64,000 nucleotides of DNA from Micromonospora sp. WMMD1102 (GCF_029626265.1 NZ_JARUBN010000001.1:2852001-2916000), one strand, 5' to 3'; shown: positions 24,027 to 32,803, counted from the stretch's first letter. Notes: generated from the letters alone by a model not told the origin. Numbers and translations are program-made.

Positions 24027-25868
24027 GTGGCAGCGACCCCACCCGCCCTCGGCATCGACTTCGGCACCTCGCACACCGTGGCCGCACTGCGGATGCCGGG
24101 CGACCGGATCGAGTCGCTGCTCTTCGACGCGTCGCCGCTACTCCCGTCGGCGGTGTTGGCGCAGCCGGACGGTCACCTGCTGGTCGGTCACGACGCGCTG
24201 CGCGGCGCACGGCTCGACCCGGGCCGGCTGGAGCCGAATCCCAAGCGCCGGATCGACGACGGGACGCTGCTGCTCGGCGAGGTCGAGACACCGGTCGGAG
24301 AGGCCGTCCGAGCGGTGCTCGCCCGGGTGGCCGAGACGGCGCAGCGTGCGCTCGGCGTCGTACCCCGGCCGGTGGTGCTGACCCATCCGGCGAGCTGGGG
24401 TGTGCGGCGTCGTACCGTGCTCGCCGAGGCCGCGACCGGGGCGGGGCTGGGCAGCCCCGGCCTGGTGGCCGAGCCGGTCGCCGCGGCGATGTACTTCACC
24501 GAGGTGCTCGGGCACCGGGTGCGGCCGGGCGACACCCTCGTGGTGTACGACCTCGGGGGCGGAACGTTCGACGTCAGCGCGGTGCGACGGAGGACCGACG
24601 GCGGCTGGGCGGTACTGGCCACGGCCGGGCTGGACGACGTCGGCGGGGTCGACGTCGATGCCGCGATCGTCGACTGGATCATCGCGCATCAAGCGGTCGA
24701 GGTTCCCGCGCGCGACACCGCGCTCGTCGCGCTGCGCTGGTGGCAGCTCGTGCGTCAGGAGGCGCGGGCCGCGAAGGAGCAGCTCAGCCGGGTCGCCTCG
24801 GCGTCGATGGTCCTACCTGGACTGGATCGTGACATCCACCTGACCCGGGAGGAGTTCGAGCGGCTGGCCCGGCCGCTGCTGGACCGGACCGTGGCGCTGA
24901 CCACGTCGACACTCGCTGCCGGCGGCGTCGCAGCCGACCGGCTGGCCGGGGTCTTCCTGGTCGGCGGGTCCAGTCGGATACCGCTGGTCGCCACCATGCT
25001 GCACCGGATGCTCGGGGTGCCGCCGACGGTCATCGACCAGCCCGAACTGGTCGTCGCGCACGGCAGCCTCCGCACAATGCCCGAACCGGCCAGCGCCGCA
25101 CCAGGGCCACCACCGTCGGGGGCGCCGGGACCGCCGGTGACAGCACCGGAAGTGCCGGCGGGAGCCCTCAGGCCGCCGGTGACAGCACCGGGAGGACCGT
25201 CGGGAGCGCCCTTGTCGCGGGTGACAGCACCGGGGGTGCCGGCAGCCGTGCCTGTGTCGCCGACGGCAGCGGCACGCCGGCCAATGGCTGCCGTCGCCGC
25301 CGTGCTGCTGCTCGGCGCCGTGCTGGGTGCGACGATGACGGCATACCCGCTCGTCGCGACGTACGACGGGCCGATTCCATACTGGACGGACCGGTACGCC
25401 TGGCAGCTGCTGCCAGTGGCGGGTGTGCTGGCCGGGCTGTGGACCCGTCGGCGTGGCGCGGCACTCGCCGCCCAGGCGGTCGCCGGGGTGGTCGCCGGGA
25501 TCGTCGGGCTCGCGGTCGAGCGGGCCGACCGGAACATCTTCCGCCTGCCGTGGGGTACTCCGGAACACTTCTACTTCTGGGACCACAACCCGGATCTGTG
25601 GTTCGTGGCGCTGGTCGGTGGCTGCCTCGTCGCCGGTCTCGCCACCGAGGCGGCACTCGCCGTGACCGCGCGGCTGGCCAGCCGCGGCCTGGCCCTGGCC
25701 GTCGTCGTCGCCGCCGGCATGCTGCCGAGTCCGCTACTGCTCCTGGTCCTCGACTGGTCCTCCCGGCCGCCGCTCAGCCGGGTGGCGGTCGACACGCTGT
25801 TCGCGTACCCGTTCGTCCTGCTGCTGGTCTGGCCCGCGGCGTGGCTCGCCGGGCGGCCCTCGCAGTAG
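24027..25868 (+). CDS. Hsp70-like ATPase domain fused to a membrane domain
   Basis: 613 residues. Residues 1-345 are an actin/Hsp70 nucleotide-binding domain: phosphate-1 loop GIDFGTSHTVAAL, phosphate-2 loop VVYDLGGGTFDVSAV (about 172) and adenosine motif VFLVGGSSRIPLV (about 308). The Hsp70 substrate-binding domain is absent. Instead a proline-rich linker (about 350-413, repeating APG and TAP) leads to a hydrophobic region with about five membrane segments (414-610). The protein probably presents an ATPase at the inner membrane face and is unlikely to be a classical chaperone. No grpE or dnaJ neighbour is seen. The GTG start is supported by the leaderless -10 box and immediate homology. Confidence 0.85.
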   Translation: MAATPPALGIDFGTSHTVAALRMPGDRIESLLFDASPLLPSAVLAQPDGHLLVGHDALRGARLDPGRLEPNPKRRIDDGTLLLGEVETPVGEAVRAVLARVAETAQRALGVVPRPVVLTHPASWGVRRRTVLAEAATGAGLGSPGLVAEPVAAAMYFTEVLGHRVRPGDTLVVYDLGGGTFDVSAVRRRTDGGWAVLATAGLDDVGGVDVDAAIVDWIIAHQAVEVPARDTALVALRWWQLVRQEARAAKEQLSRVASASMVLPGLDRDIHLTREEFERLARPLLDRTVALTTSTLAAGGVAADRLAGVFLVGGSSRIPLVATMLHRMLGVPPTVIDQPELVVAHGSLRTMPEPASAAPGPPPSGAPGPPVTAPEVPAGALRPPVTAPGGPSGAPLSRVTAPGVPAAVPVSPTAAARRPMAAVAAVLLLGAVLGATMTAYPLVATYDGPIPYWTDRYAWQLLPVAGVLAGLWTRRRGAALAAQAVAGVVAGIVGLAVERADRNIFRLPWGTPEHFYFWDHNPDLWFVALVGGCLVAGLATEAALAVTARLASRGLALAVVVAAGMLPSPLLLLVLDWSSRPPLSRVAVDTLFAYPFVLLLVWPAAWLAGRPSQ

Positions 25869-25902
25869 GCCCTCGCGGTAGGTCCTCCGCCGTGCCGTGC
25901 CG

Positions 25903-25935
25903 GCCGACCGGCCGACCGGTCGGTCGGTCGGTCGG
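25903..25935. terminator. GACC/GGTC inverted repeat between convergent genes
   Basis: Arms built of ccgaccggccgacc and ggtcggtcggtcgg can pair with one mismatch between the Hsp70-like and hydrolase genes. The simple-repeat character makes terminator function plausible but unproved. Confidence 0.45.
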
Positions 25936-25993
25936 ATCGTGGCGGGTCAGAGCGTGGCGGGGCGGGCCAAAGGCGTGGCGGCTCCGGGGCAGG

Positions 25994-26770
25994 TCAGGGC
26001 GTCTCGTGGCGCGGCAGGGTCTCGCGGAGGAAGTCGACGAGCAGGGCGGTGACCTCGGCTGGTCGTTCCAGGCTGGGCAGGTGGCCGGCCCAGGGGAGTT
26101 CGCGGTGCCGGGCGTTCGGCAGCAGTCCGGGCAGCCGTTCGGCGATCTGCCGGAAGTCCGCCAGGTCGTGCCGGCCGGAGACGACGAGGCAGGGCGCGGT
26201 GATCTCTCCGAGGTCGGGCTCGCCGAGATCGAGACGCGGTACGTCCTCGACGGCGGCGAGCTGCACCTGGAAGGCGTGCCGCTGCATGTCTCGGACCCGT
26301 TCCCGGGTCGGCTCGTCGGTTTCCGGCCCCAGCCAGGTCGCCACGTTGAGCTCGACGGCGCCCGCGAGGTCGCCCGCCTCGAGCAACTCGTCCTCGCGCT
26401 TGCCGAAAGCCGCCAGCTCCGGGCCCGGCTGGTGTCCCGGCATGCCGGGACAGAGCAGTGCCATGCCGCTCACCCGGTCCGGCCAGCGGGCGGCGAACTC
26501 CAGCCCGACCCGACCGCCGAAGGAGGCCGCCACCAGGGCCACCCGCCGCACGCCGAGCGTGTCCAGCAGGTCGAGCACGTCCGTGACCTCGGAGTATGGC
26601 TGGTCCGGCAGCGGAGTCTCGCCGAAGCCCCGGAAGTCGCAGCGGATCACCTGGTATCCGGCGTCGCGCAGGGGGAGCCACTGCTGGTCCCACATCCGGC
26701 GATCACAGACCGAGGAGTGCAGCAGGAGAACGGCGGGGCCGGATCCGTCGACATCATGGCAGAGCGTCAT
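25994..26770 (-). CDS. Alpha/beta hydrolase
   Basis: 258 residues from the ATG at 26770. Features: LLLHSSVCDRRMW oxyanion loop, FRGFGET, nucleophile elbow VAASFGGRVG (AxSxGG type), acid in CLVVSGRHDLADF and histidine in LPWAGHLPSLE. The triad is complete, so it is an active hydrolase, perhaps esterase or lactonase; the substrate is not indicated. I chose 26770 over the ATG 51 bp upstream because the shorter form starts just before the first strand, and TAGGGT lies 8 nt before it, suggesting a leaderless mRNA. The next gene is divergent. Confidence 0.85.
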   Translation of the reverse strand: MTLCHDVDGSGPAVLLLHSSVCDRRMWDQQWLPLRDAGYQVIRCDFRGFGETPLPDQPYSEVTDVLDLLDTLGVRRVALVAASFGGRVGLEFAARWPDRVSGMALLCPGMPGHQPGPELAAFGKREDELLEAGDLAGAVELNVATWLGPETDEPTRERVRDMQRHAFQVQLAAVEDVPRLDLGEPDLGEITAPCLVVSGRHDLADFRQIAERLPGLLPNARHRELPWAGHLPSLERPAEVTALLVDFLRETLPRHETP

Positions 26771-26778
26771 CACCGGAG

Positions 26779-26784
26779 ACCCTA
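26779..26784 (-). promoter_or_regulatory. -10 box TAGGGT for the hydrolase at 26770
   Basis: On the minus strand TAGGGT ends 8 nt before the chosen ATG; no SD precedes it. This box would lie inside the gene if the longer start at 26821 were used. Confidence 0.45.
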
Positions 26785-26979
26785 GGTTCCCCGATCTGAG
26801 GTCACCAGCGAATATCGCCATCCCGTCGGCCCGGTCCGGAGCGGCTGGCTAGGCTGATCTGGGACGACAAAATCGACAATTCGTGCATCTATCGGCGAGG
26901 ACGGGGTACTCGCCGACGCGCGTCGGTCGACGCCACCCGCCGGCAACTGCGGGCGGACACGGGGGAAGGGAAGAGACGG

Positions 26980-27831
26980 GTGCCCTATCTGACTGTCGGC
27001 GTGGAGAACTCCGCGCCCATCGATCTGCACTACGAGGATCATGGCGCCGGGCAGCCGGTGGTGCTCATCCACGGCTTTCCGCTCAGCGGGTCGGCGTGGG
27101 AGAAACAGATCAACCCGCTGCTGAACGCCGGCTACCGGACCATCAGCTACGACCGCCGAGGATTCGGCATGTCGAGCCAGCCGGCCGTGGGGTACGACTA
27201 CGACACCTTCGCCGCCGACCTCAGCATCCTGATGAACGAGCTGGACCTCACCGACGTGATCCTGGTCGGGCACTCGATGGGCACCGGCGAGGTGGCGCGG
27301 TACATCTCCAACTACGGCTCCGCCAGGGTGAACCGGGCGGTCTTCATCTCGCCGATCCCGCCGTTCCTGCTGAAGACCGAGGACAACCCGGAGGGCGTCG
27401 ACCAGAGCCTCTTCGACGGGTTCATGCAGAATGTGATCACCGACCGGGCAAAATACCAGTCGTCGTTCCTGCACGACTTCTACAATCTCGACGAGAACCT
27501 CGGCAAGCGGGTCAGCGACGAGGTGGTCCGGATGAACTGGAACGTGGCGGTGAGCGCCTCGCCGATCGGCACGCTGGCGTCCATTCCCGCCTGGCTCACC
27601 GATTTCCGGCAGGATCTGCCCCGGATCGACGTACCGGCGTTGATCATCCAGGGCGACGCGGACCGGGTACTGCCCTATCCGGTGTGCGGGCAGCGGATGC
27701 ACGCTGCGATGCCGAACAGCCAGCTCGTCACCCTGAAGGGTGCGCCGCACGGCATCCCGTGGACCCATGCCGACGAGGTCAACCAGGCGTTGCTGGACTT
27801 CATCAGGACCCCGGTCGACGCACTGCTCTGA
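26980..27831 (+). CDS. Alpha/beta hydrolase, cofactor-free haloperoxidase type
   Basis: 283 residues; GTG start preceded by GGGGGAAGGGAAG. LIHGFPLSGSAWEKQ, YDRRGFGMSSQP, elbow VGHSMGTGEVARY, acid in IIQGDADRVLP and histidine in GAPHGIPWTH match the non-heme chloroperoxidase/esterase subfamily (perhydrolase activity). The in vivo role is usually ester hydrolysis, and halogenation is a side activity of this fold. The gene is divergent from the hydrolase at 25994-26770 but clearly of a different subfamily. Confidence 0.9.
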   Translation: MPYLTVGVENSAPIDLHYEDHGAGQPVVLIHGFPLSGSAWEKQINPLLNAGYRTISYDRRGFGMSSQPAVGYDYDTFAADLSILMNELDLTDVILVGHSMGTGEVARYISNYGSARVNRAVFISPIPPFLLKTEDNPEGVDQSLFDGFMQNVITDRAKYQSSFLHDFYNLDENLGKRVSDEVVRMNWNVAVSASPIGTLASIPAWLTDFRQDLPRIDVPALIIQGDADRVLPYPVCGQRMHAAMPNSQLVTLKGAPHGIPWTHADEVNQALLDFIRTPVDALL

Positions 27832-27837
27832 GCGGAC

Positions 27838-27885
27838 CCGAACCCGGACCCGGCGGCGCGACGGCGCCGCCCGGTCCAGGTTCGG
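27838..27885. terminator. Long imperfect hairpin between convergent genes
   Basis: A stem of about 20 bp with few mismatches (ccgaacccggacc with ggtccaggttcgg) surrounds a GC-rich inner stem and small loop. It lies just after the haloperoxidase stop and faces the ferredoxin gene. Confidence 0.6.
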
Positions 27886-27931
27886 GCTGACGGTCCAGGT
27901 TCGGGCTGACGGTCCAGGTTTTTCGGGCTGA
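27872..27931. repeat. 19-bp tandem repeat, three units
   Basis: cggtccaggttcgggctga occurs twice perfectly, then a third time with three extra T residues. It overlaps the right arm of the hairpin terminator. Confidence 0.9.
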
Positions 27932-27941
27932 CAGGTCCGGG

Positions 27942-28172
27942 TCAGCCCTCGGGTGCGATGAGTCGCTGGTCGCTCGCGTCCCGGACCAGGATCGCCTCGA
28001 CCGGGCAGGACTCGGCCGCGTCGACCACCGGATCGGCCGGGTCGACCGTCCCGGCCAGCGGGGTGGCGAGCCCGTCGACGAGCCGGAAGTGCTCCGGCGC
28101 CGTGCCGGCGCAGATGCCCGAGCCGATACAGCGTTGCGGGTCGACGCTGACCCGCCAGGCGGTGCTGCTCAC
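27942..28172 (-). CDS. P450-associated [3Fe-4S] ferredoxin
   Basis: 76 residues from a GTG that overlaps the P450 stop as GTGA; longer in-frame starts would run far into the P450 gene. Cysteine pattern: C-I-G-S-G-I-C, then a later C-P (AAESCPVEAILV). This is the three-cysteine arrangement of single-cluster ferredoxins, in which the second position of a four-cysteine site is non-cysteine, giving a 3Fe-4S cluster. It passes electrons from a ferredoxin reductase to the adjacent cytochrome P450. The reductase is not in the window. Confidence 0.9.
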   Translation of the reverse strand: MSSTAWRVSVDPQRCIGSGICAGTAPEHFRLVDGLATPLAGTVDPADPVVDAAESCPVEAILVRDASDQRLIAPEG

Positions 28173-29374
28173 CAGGTCACCGGCAGCGCGAGCGGTCCGC
28201 GCACCAGCAGGCCGCTCTTCCACGGGATCTCCGGCTCCGGCACCGCCAGCCGCAGTCCGGGCAGGCGGCCGACCAGGGTACCGATGGCCACCCGCAACTC
28301 CATCCGGGCGAGCTGCGCGCCGACGCAGTGGTGCACACCGTGACCGAAGCCGACGTGTGGATTGACCTCCCGGCCCAGGTCCAGCCGGTCCGGGTCGGCG
28401 AATACCGACTCGTCCCGGTTCGCCGAGCCGACCGCCGGCAGCACCGGTTCGCCGGCCCGGACGAGTACCCCGCCGAGCTCGATGTCCTCCGTCGCGTACC
28501 GGGGGAAGGCCGAGGCCGCCCCGAGCGGTACGTAGCGCATCAGCTCCTCGACGGCGTTCGGGATCAGCGCGGAATCGGACCGCAGCCGGGCCAGCTCGGA
28601 CGGGTGCTCCAGCAGCACGTAGACGAAGTTCGGGATCTGGGTCACCGTCGTCTCGTGCCCGGCGGCCAGCAGGCCGGCGGCGAGCTGCACCAGCTCCTGC
28701 TCGGTGAGCCGGTCCTCGTTCTCGTCCCGTGCCCGCACCATCGCACCGAGCAGGTCGTCGATCGGCTCACGGCGCCGGATCGCCACCAGCTCACCGATGT
28801 AGCCCCAGAGGCTCTCCAGGTATGCCTGGATCTGCTCGGGAGGCAGCGAGGTCGTCGAGACGATCGCCTCCGACCAGGTGTGGAACTTGTCCCGATCGGC
28901 GAACGGAACGCCGAGCAGCTCGCAGATGACCTGGATCGGCAACGGGGTGGCGAAGTGCTCGACCAGGTCGATCGGGGGACCGGCCTTGACCATCTCGTCG
29001 ACCAGCCCGTCGGCGATCTCCTGGGCGCGGGCGCGGAGCAGCTCCACCCGGCGTGCGGTGAAGGCCTTCGCCACCAGCCGGCGCAACCGGGTGTGGTCCG
29101 GCGGATCCATCCCGAGCATGCCCTGGTCCGGCTGCCGGGGCATGGTGCGCGGCTGGTCACGTCCGACCCCGGCGGCCCGGCTGAACCGGGCGTCGCCGAG
29201 TACGACCCGGACGTCGGCGTGGCGGGTGGCGAGCCAGGACTCCTCGCCGAACGGCAGTTGCACCCGGATCAGTGGCTCCTCGCGACGCAGCCGCGCGTAC
29301 TGCGGGTGGAGGTTGAGCCGGTCGGGGGCGGCGAACGGGTACGGGTGGGCGGTCACCTGCCGGCTGTCCGTCAT
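28169..29374 (-). CDS. Cytochrome P450 (class I bacterial type)
   Basis: 401 residues, normal for soluble bacterial P450s. The ATG at 29374 follows GGAGGGATCCGAG; the upstream extension is not P450-like. Motifs: I-helix AAGHETTV (oxygen activation), a K-helix E-x-x-R region near VEELMRY, PRYATEDIELGG, and the heme loop FGHGVHHCVGAQLAR with the cysteine thiolate. The style is that of CYP105/CYP107 enzymes that oxidise macrolides, xenobiotics or other secondary metabolites. Translational coupling to the ferredoxin indicates a two-gene electron-transfer operon. Substrate cannot be predicted. Confidence 0.93.
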   Translation of the reverse strand: MTDSRQVTAHPYPFAAPDRLNLHPQYARLRREEPLIRVQLPFGEESWLATRHADVRVVLGDARFSRAAGVGRDQPRTMPRQPDQGMLGMDPPDHTRLRRLVAKAFTARRVELLRARAQEIADGLVDEMVKAGPPIDLVEHFATPLPIQVICELLGVPFADRDKFHTWSEAIVSTTSLPPEQIQAYLESLWGYIGELVAIRRREPIDDLLGAMVRARDENEDRLTEQELVQLAAGLLAAGHETTVTQIPNFVYVLLEHPSELARLRSDSALIPNAVEELMRYVPLGAASAFPRYATEDIELGGVLVRAGEPVLPAVGSANRDESVFADPDRLDLGREVNPHVGFGHGVHHCVGAQLARMELRVAIGTLVGRLPGLRLAVPEPEIPWKSGLLVRGPLALPVTW

Positions 29375-29485
29375 CTCGGATCCCTCCGTCGAGCGGGCAC
29401 GGTCGGCGCGACGGTCCGTGACGATCGGCTTGACCATTGGTGATCGGTGCGACCGGACCCTTGGCGCCGGGTAAGGCACTGATGG

Positions 29486-29512
29486 CGGATAGTAGCGAAC
29501 TACACTGATCAA
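29486..29512 (-). promoter_or_regulatory. Possible P450 promoter TTGATC / TATCCG
   Basis: On the minus strand TTGATC is followed 15 bp later by TATCCG, with gtagttcgctac (GTAG arms) between. Spacing is short of the optimum, so this is tentative. It would give a leader of about 100 nt before the P450 ATG. Confidence 0.3.
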
Positions 29513-29541
29513 TTCCATCGGTCACAGTGGAGGGTGCCCCT

Positions 29542-29604
29542 GCCGACGGCCGATCCGGTCCCGCCGACGGCCAGTCCAGTTCCGCCGACGGCCAATTCAG
29601 GCGT
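29542..29604. repeat. 21-bp tandem repeat, three units
   Basis: Three units each begin gccgacggcc; the last runs over the stop codon of the response regulator gene at 29597. Confidence 0.85.
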
Positions 29605-30241
29605 TCAGGTATGCCAGCACGGCCAGTACCCGCCGGTTGTCGTCCTCCGACGGCGCAATGCCGAGTTTGCTGAAGATGTTGTTTATGTGCTTGCTGACCG
29701 CCTTCTCGGTGACGAAGAGCCGGCCCGCGATCGCCGCGTTCGACCGGCCCTCCGCCATCAGGCCGAGCACCTCGCGCTCCCGGGCGGTGAGCGCGTGCAG
29801 CGGTTCCTTGCCGGAGCGGTTGGTCAGCAGCTCCGCGATCACCTCCGGATCCATCACGGTGCCGCCGGCCGCCACCCGCCGCACCGCGTCGACGAACTGG
29901 CCGACGTCGGAGACCCGGTCCTTGAGCAGGTAGCCGATCGCCCCGCTCCGGTCGGCCAGCAGCTCCCGGGCGTAGAGCTGCTCCACGTGCTGGGAGAGGA
30001 TCAGCACCGGCAGACCCGGAATCCGGGTACGGGCCTCGATCGCCGCCTGGAGTCCCTCGTCGGTGAAGGTCGGCGGCAGGCGTACGTCCACCACCGCCAC
30101 GTCGGGCCGGTGGTCGAGCAGGGCCGGCAGCAGCGCCGGCCCGTTGTCGACCGCGGCGACGACCTCGAACTCGAACGCCCGGAACAGCCGGGTCAGGCCG
30201 TCCCTGAGCAGGGCGAGGTCCTCGGCGATGACAACTCGCAC
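29597..30241 (-). CDS. LuxR/NarL-family response regulator
   Basis: 214 residues. The GTG at 30241 gives VRVVIAEDLALLRDGL, the usual receiver start with the acidic pair; phospho-acceptor D lies in VAVVDVRLPP (about residue 53). A C-terminal LuxR helix-turn-helix is seen in LTAREREVLGLMAEGRSNAAIAGRLFV then VSKHINNIFSKLGI. It is partnered with the histidine kinase whose 3' end overlaps it by 49 bp, a tight coupling typical of this class. Targets are unknown; self-regulation is common in the family. Confidence 0.93.
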   Translation of the reverse strand: MRVVIAEDLALLRDGLTRLFRAFEFEVVAAVDNGPALLPALLDHRPDVAVVDVRLPPTFTDEGLQAAIEARTRIPGLPVLILSQHVEQLYARELLADRSGAIGYLLKDRVSDVGQFVDAVRRVAAGGTVMDPEVIAELLTNRSGKEPLHALTAREREVLGLMAEGRSNAAIAGRLFVTEKAVSKHINNIFSKLGIAPSEDDNRRVLAVLAYLNA

Positions 30242-31512
30242 GGCAGCTCCATGGTCACGGTCGTGGGCCCGCCGGGCGGGCTGGCCACGCATATCGTGCC
30301 ATCGAAGGCGGCGAGCCGTCGTTCGATGCCCCGCAGTCCGGTCCCGCCGGCCGGGTCGGCACCGCCGACACCGTCGTCGCCGACCACCATCAGCAGCCGG
30401 CCGTCGCCGTGCCGCAGCCGCAGCCAGCCACTCCGCGCCGCACTGTGCCTGGCGACGTTCGTCAGCAGCTCGGCCGCGGTGAAGTAGACCGCCGACTCCA
30501 CCGGCGCCGGTGGCCGGCCCGGCAGGTCGACGTCGACCTCGACCGGCAGCGGCAGCTTCAGGGCGAGCGCCCGGACCCCGCCGGCCAGCCCGCGTTCGGC
30601 GAGTACCGGCGGATGCATGCCCCGGACCAGGTCCCGCAGCTCACCGAGGGCCTGCCCGCTGGCCTGGCGGGCCTCGGCCATCAACGGTCGCGCTGCCGCC
30701 GGATCCCGGCTCATCAGCTCCTCGGCCAGCCCGATGCTCATGCTCAGCGCCACCAGCCGGGCCTGGGCCCCGTCGTGCAGGTCCCGCTCGATCCGGCGCA
30801 GCTCGGCGGCCTGCGCGTCGACGGTCCCCGCCCGGGTCTCGGTGAGCTGGCGTACCCGCTGGCGCAGCGCCGCCTTCGAGGTCGGCGACAGCAGGGCCCG
30901 GACGAATTCGGCGTGCAGCCGGTGGACCAGGTCGCCGGCCACGCCGCCGAGGGCCAGGAAGACGGCCGCCTGCGGCGCCACCAGCAGGGCCTTGCCGAAA
31001 CTGTCGACCGGCCAGAGCAGGCCGTAGCCGTACCAGACGTCCAGCGCCCAGAGCAGCACCGGCACCCCGAGCAGCCCCTCCAGGCCGTAGGCCAGCAGGC
31101 AGGCCGGCAGCAGGCCGAGCACCAGCCCGACCGGGACGGACAGCAGCAGCCAGAGCAGGTCCCGCCAGGTGGCCGGGTCGGTCACCGTCCACCGGTACCG
31201 GCGCCAGATTGTCATCCGCGCCGGCTTCGGCCGGTACGGGCTGGCGACCTCCCGGCCGGTCCAGCGGCCGGCGAACCGGCGGTTGAGGTCGGCGACCCCG
31301 CGCACCGCGGCGGTCACCACCGGAAAGGCGAACACTCCCACACCCAGCACGGTGAAGCCGAGGGAGAGCACCGAGAGCACCAGCAGGACGATGTTGGCGG
31401 TCACGGAGAGCACAGCCAACAGCAGCGCCTGGCCGGCCCGGCCGAGCCGGCGCCCCAGCCACGGTGGTAGCCGGCGCCACGGCGGTGGCCGGTCGGCGGT
31501 CGCGGAGTCCAT
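30193..31512 (-). CDS. Membrane sensor histidine kinase (HisKA_3 type)
   Basis: 439 residues. The N-terminal half has about four to six membrane segments with short loops (first from about residue 28), so it probably senses an envelope or membrane signal. The dimerisation/phospho-acceptor region is ELRRIERDLHDGAQARLVALS, with the histidine in the HDGAQ motif, followed by an ATPase domain with LLTNVARHS and VGDDGVGGAD. It phosphorylates the overlapping LuxR-type regulator. The signal is unknown. Confidence 0.93.
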   Translation of the reverse strand: MDSATADRPPPWRRLPPWLGRRLGRAGQALLLAVLSVTANIVLLVLSVLSLGFTVLGVGVFAFPVVTAAVRGVADLNRRFAGRWTGREVASPYRPKPARMTIWRRYRWTVTDPATWRDLLWLLLSVPVGLVLGLLPACLLAYGLEGLLGVPVLLWALDVWYGYGLLWPVDSFGKALLVAPQAAVFLALGGVAGDLVHRLHAEFVRALLSPTSKAALRQRVRQLTETRAGTVDAQAAELRRIERDLHDGAQARLVALSMSIGLAEELMSRDPAAARPLMAEARQASGQALGELRDLVRGMHPPVLAERGLAGGVRALALKLPLPVEVDVDLPGRPPAPVESAVYFTAAELLTNVARHSAARSGWLRLRHGDGRLLMVVGDDGVGGADPAGGTGLRGIERRLAAFDGTICVASPPGGPTTVTMELPCELSSPRTSPCSGTA

Positions 31513-31735
31513 CCCGCCATTCTGGTCGACCGCCCGGCCCGGATCGGTGGTGCTACGACCACCTTCACGTCCGCCGGCCCCCTGCCCGGCACCCCGGCCC
31601 TACGCTGGCCCGGCCCCGGCCCGGCACACCCGCTCCGCCTCGGTGAACTCCATGTCGACAAGCGGCGCGGTCAGCCCGACGGCCGGCTGCCGGTCCATCC
31701 GCTCTATCGGCCCCGACCTGTCCGCCGGCCCGCTG

Positions 31736-32803
31736 TCACGGGCGCACGGAGGCACCGGGCGGTGCCGGCCGGCTCCGCCGCTGCCGGGCCGCCTCGTAGA
31801 GCGCGACGGTGCCGGCGGCGGCGGCGTTCAGCGAACTCGCCGAACCGGTGATCGGGATCCGCAGCATCCGATCGCAGGACTGCCGCCACGCGGCGCTGAG
31901 CCCGTGCGTCTCGTTGCCGACCAGCAGCACCGTGGGCCCGGTGAGGTCGTGCTCGGCGATTTCCACCTCGCCGGCCTCGTCGGTGCCGAGCAGCTGCACC
32001 GGCAGTCCGCCCCCGCGCAGGCTCCCGAGCCAGTCCAGCACGTCGCGGTGCGATCCGGTGCGGACCACCGGTACCGCGAACAGCGATCCGGTGCTGGCCC
32101 GGACCGCCCTCGGGTCGTACGGGTCGGCGGCGTGCCCGACCACCACCACCCCGGCGGCGCCGAAAGCGTCGGCGGAGCGGACCAGGGTGCCGATGTTGCC
32201 CGGTGCGGTCGGCCGGTCGAGGACCACCACCAGCGCGTCCGGCCCGGTCGGGATCCGCTCCAGCCGGTCCGCCGGCAGCTCCAGCACGGCGACCAGCTCC
32301 GGCTGGTCCTCCTCCTTGCCGCCGAGTTCCCGCAACAGGTCGGGGGAGACCGCCACCCGGGTGCCGGTGGTCTGGTCGAGCAGTTCGGTGGCCCACCGGG
32401 ACAGCGGTACGCCGTCCGGGTGCAGCAGCGCGTGCACCGGCCAGCCCTGCCGCACCGCCAGGCTGATCGGCCGGACGCCCTGCACCAGGAACTCGCCGGC
32501 CCGCTGCCGCTTGCCGCGATTGGTCAACAGCGCCGACCACTGCTGGAAGCTGGCGTTCCGGGTGGTGACCCGCAGCGTCCGCCCCGCACCGGCGGACCGG
32601 GTCGACCCGCTCGGGCCGCTCCGACCGGTCCGACGGCCCGTACCGGACCGACCGGCCGGGTCGCCGGAGCCGTTCCGGTCGCTGGAGCCGTTCCGGTCGC
32701 TGGAGCCGGCCTGGTCACCGGAGCCGGTCCGGTTGGGTGAGTCGGTCCGCGCGGAGGTCCGGTACCGGCCGACCGGGCTCCGACCGACGCCGTCGGCACG
32801 CAC
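31736..32803 (-). CDS. SpoU/TrmH-family RNA 2'-O-methyltransferase
   Basis: 355 residues as annotated from a GTG. From about residue 80 it is a SPOUT methyltransferase: an N-terminal RNA-binding domain (GKRQRAGEFLVQGVRPI), then motif 1 RPTAPGNIGTLVRSADAFGA, motif 2 LLVGNETHGLS and motif 3 IPITGSASSLNAAAAG, which form the knotted SAM site. It methylates a ribose in rRNA or tRNA. The first ~78 residues are serine/glycine/arginine-rich repeats unlike the family, so the real start may be further in, although no good alternative codon is obvious. 31513-31735, downstream of the stop, holds no gene. Confidence 0.88.
   Translation of the reverse strand: MRADGVGRSPVGRYRTSARTDSPNRTGSGDQAGSSDRNGSSDRNGSGDPAGRSGTGRRTGRSGPSGSTRSAGAGRTLRVTTRNASFQQWSALLTNRGKRQRAGEFLVQGVRPISLAVRQGWPVHALLHPDGVPLSRWATELLDQTTGTRVAVSPDLLRELGGKEEDQPELVAVLELPADRLERIPTGPDALVVVLDRPTAPGNIGTLVRSADAFGAAGVVVVGHAADPYDPRAVRASTGSLFAVPVVRTGSHRDVLDWLGSLRGGGLPVQLLGTDEAGEVEIAEHDLTGPTVLLVGNETHGLSAAWRQSCDRMLRIPITGSASSLNAAAAGTVALYEAARQRRSRPAPPGASVRP
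32666..32737 (-). repeat. 18-bp in-frame tandem repeat, four units
   Basis: Units starting ggagccgttccgg or ggagccgg lie in the questionable N-terminal extension of the SpoU gene and encode SDRNGS-like hexapeptides. The first two are identical. Confidence 0.9.

Noticed and set aside
26771-26821. Longer start for the hydrolase at 26821
   Set aside because: It adds 17 unconserved residues and would place the TAGGGT box inside the gene; kept only as an alternative.
26980-27831. True chloroperoxidase making halogenated metabolites
   Set aside because: The fold is that of cofactor-free haloperoxidases, whose halogenation is a side reaction; the gene is called a hydrolase.
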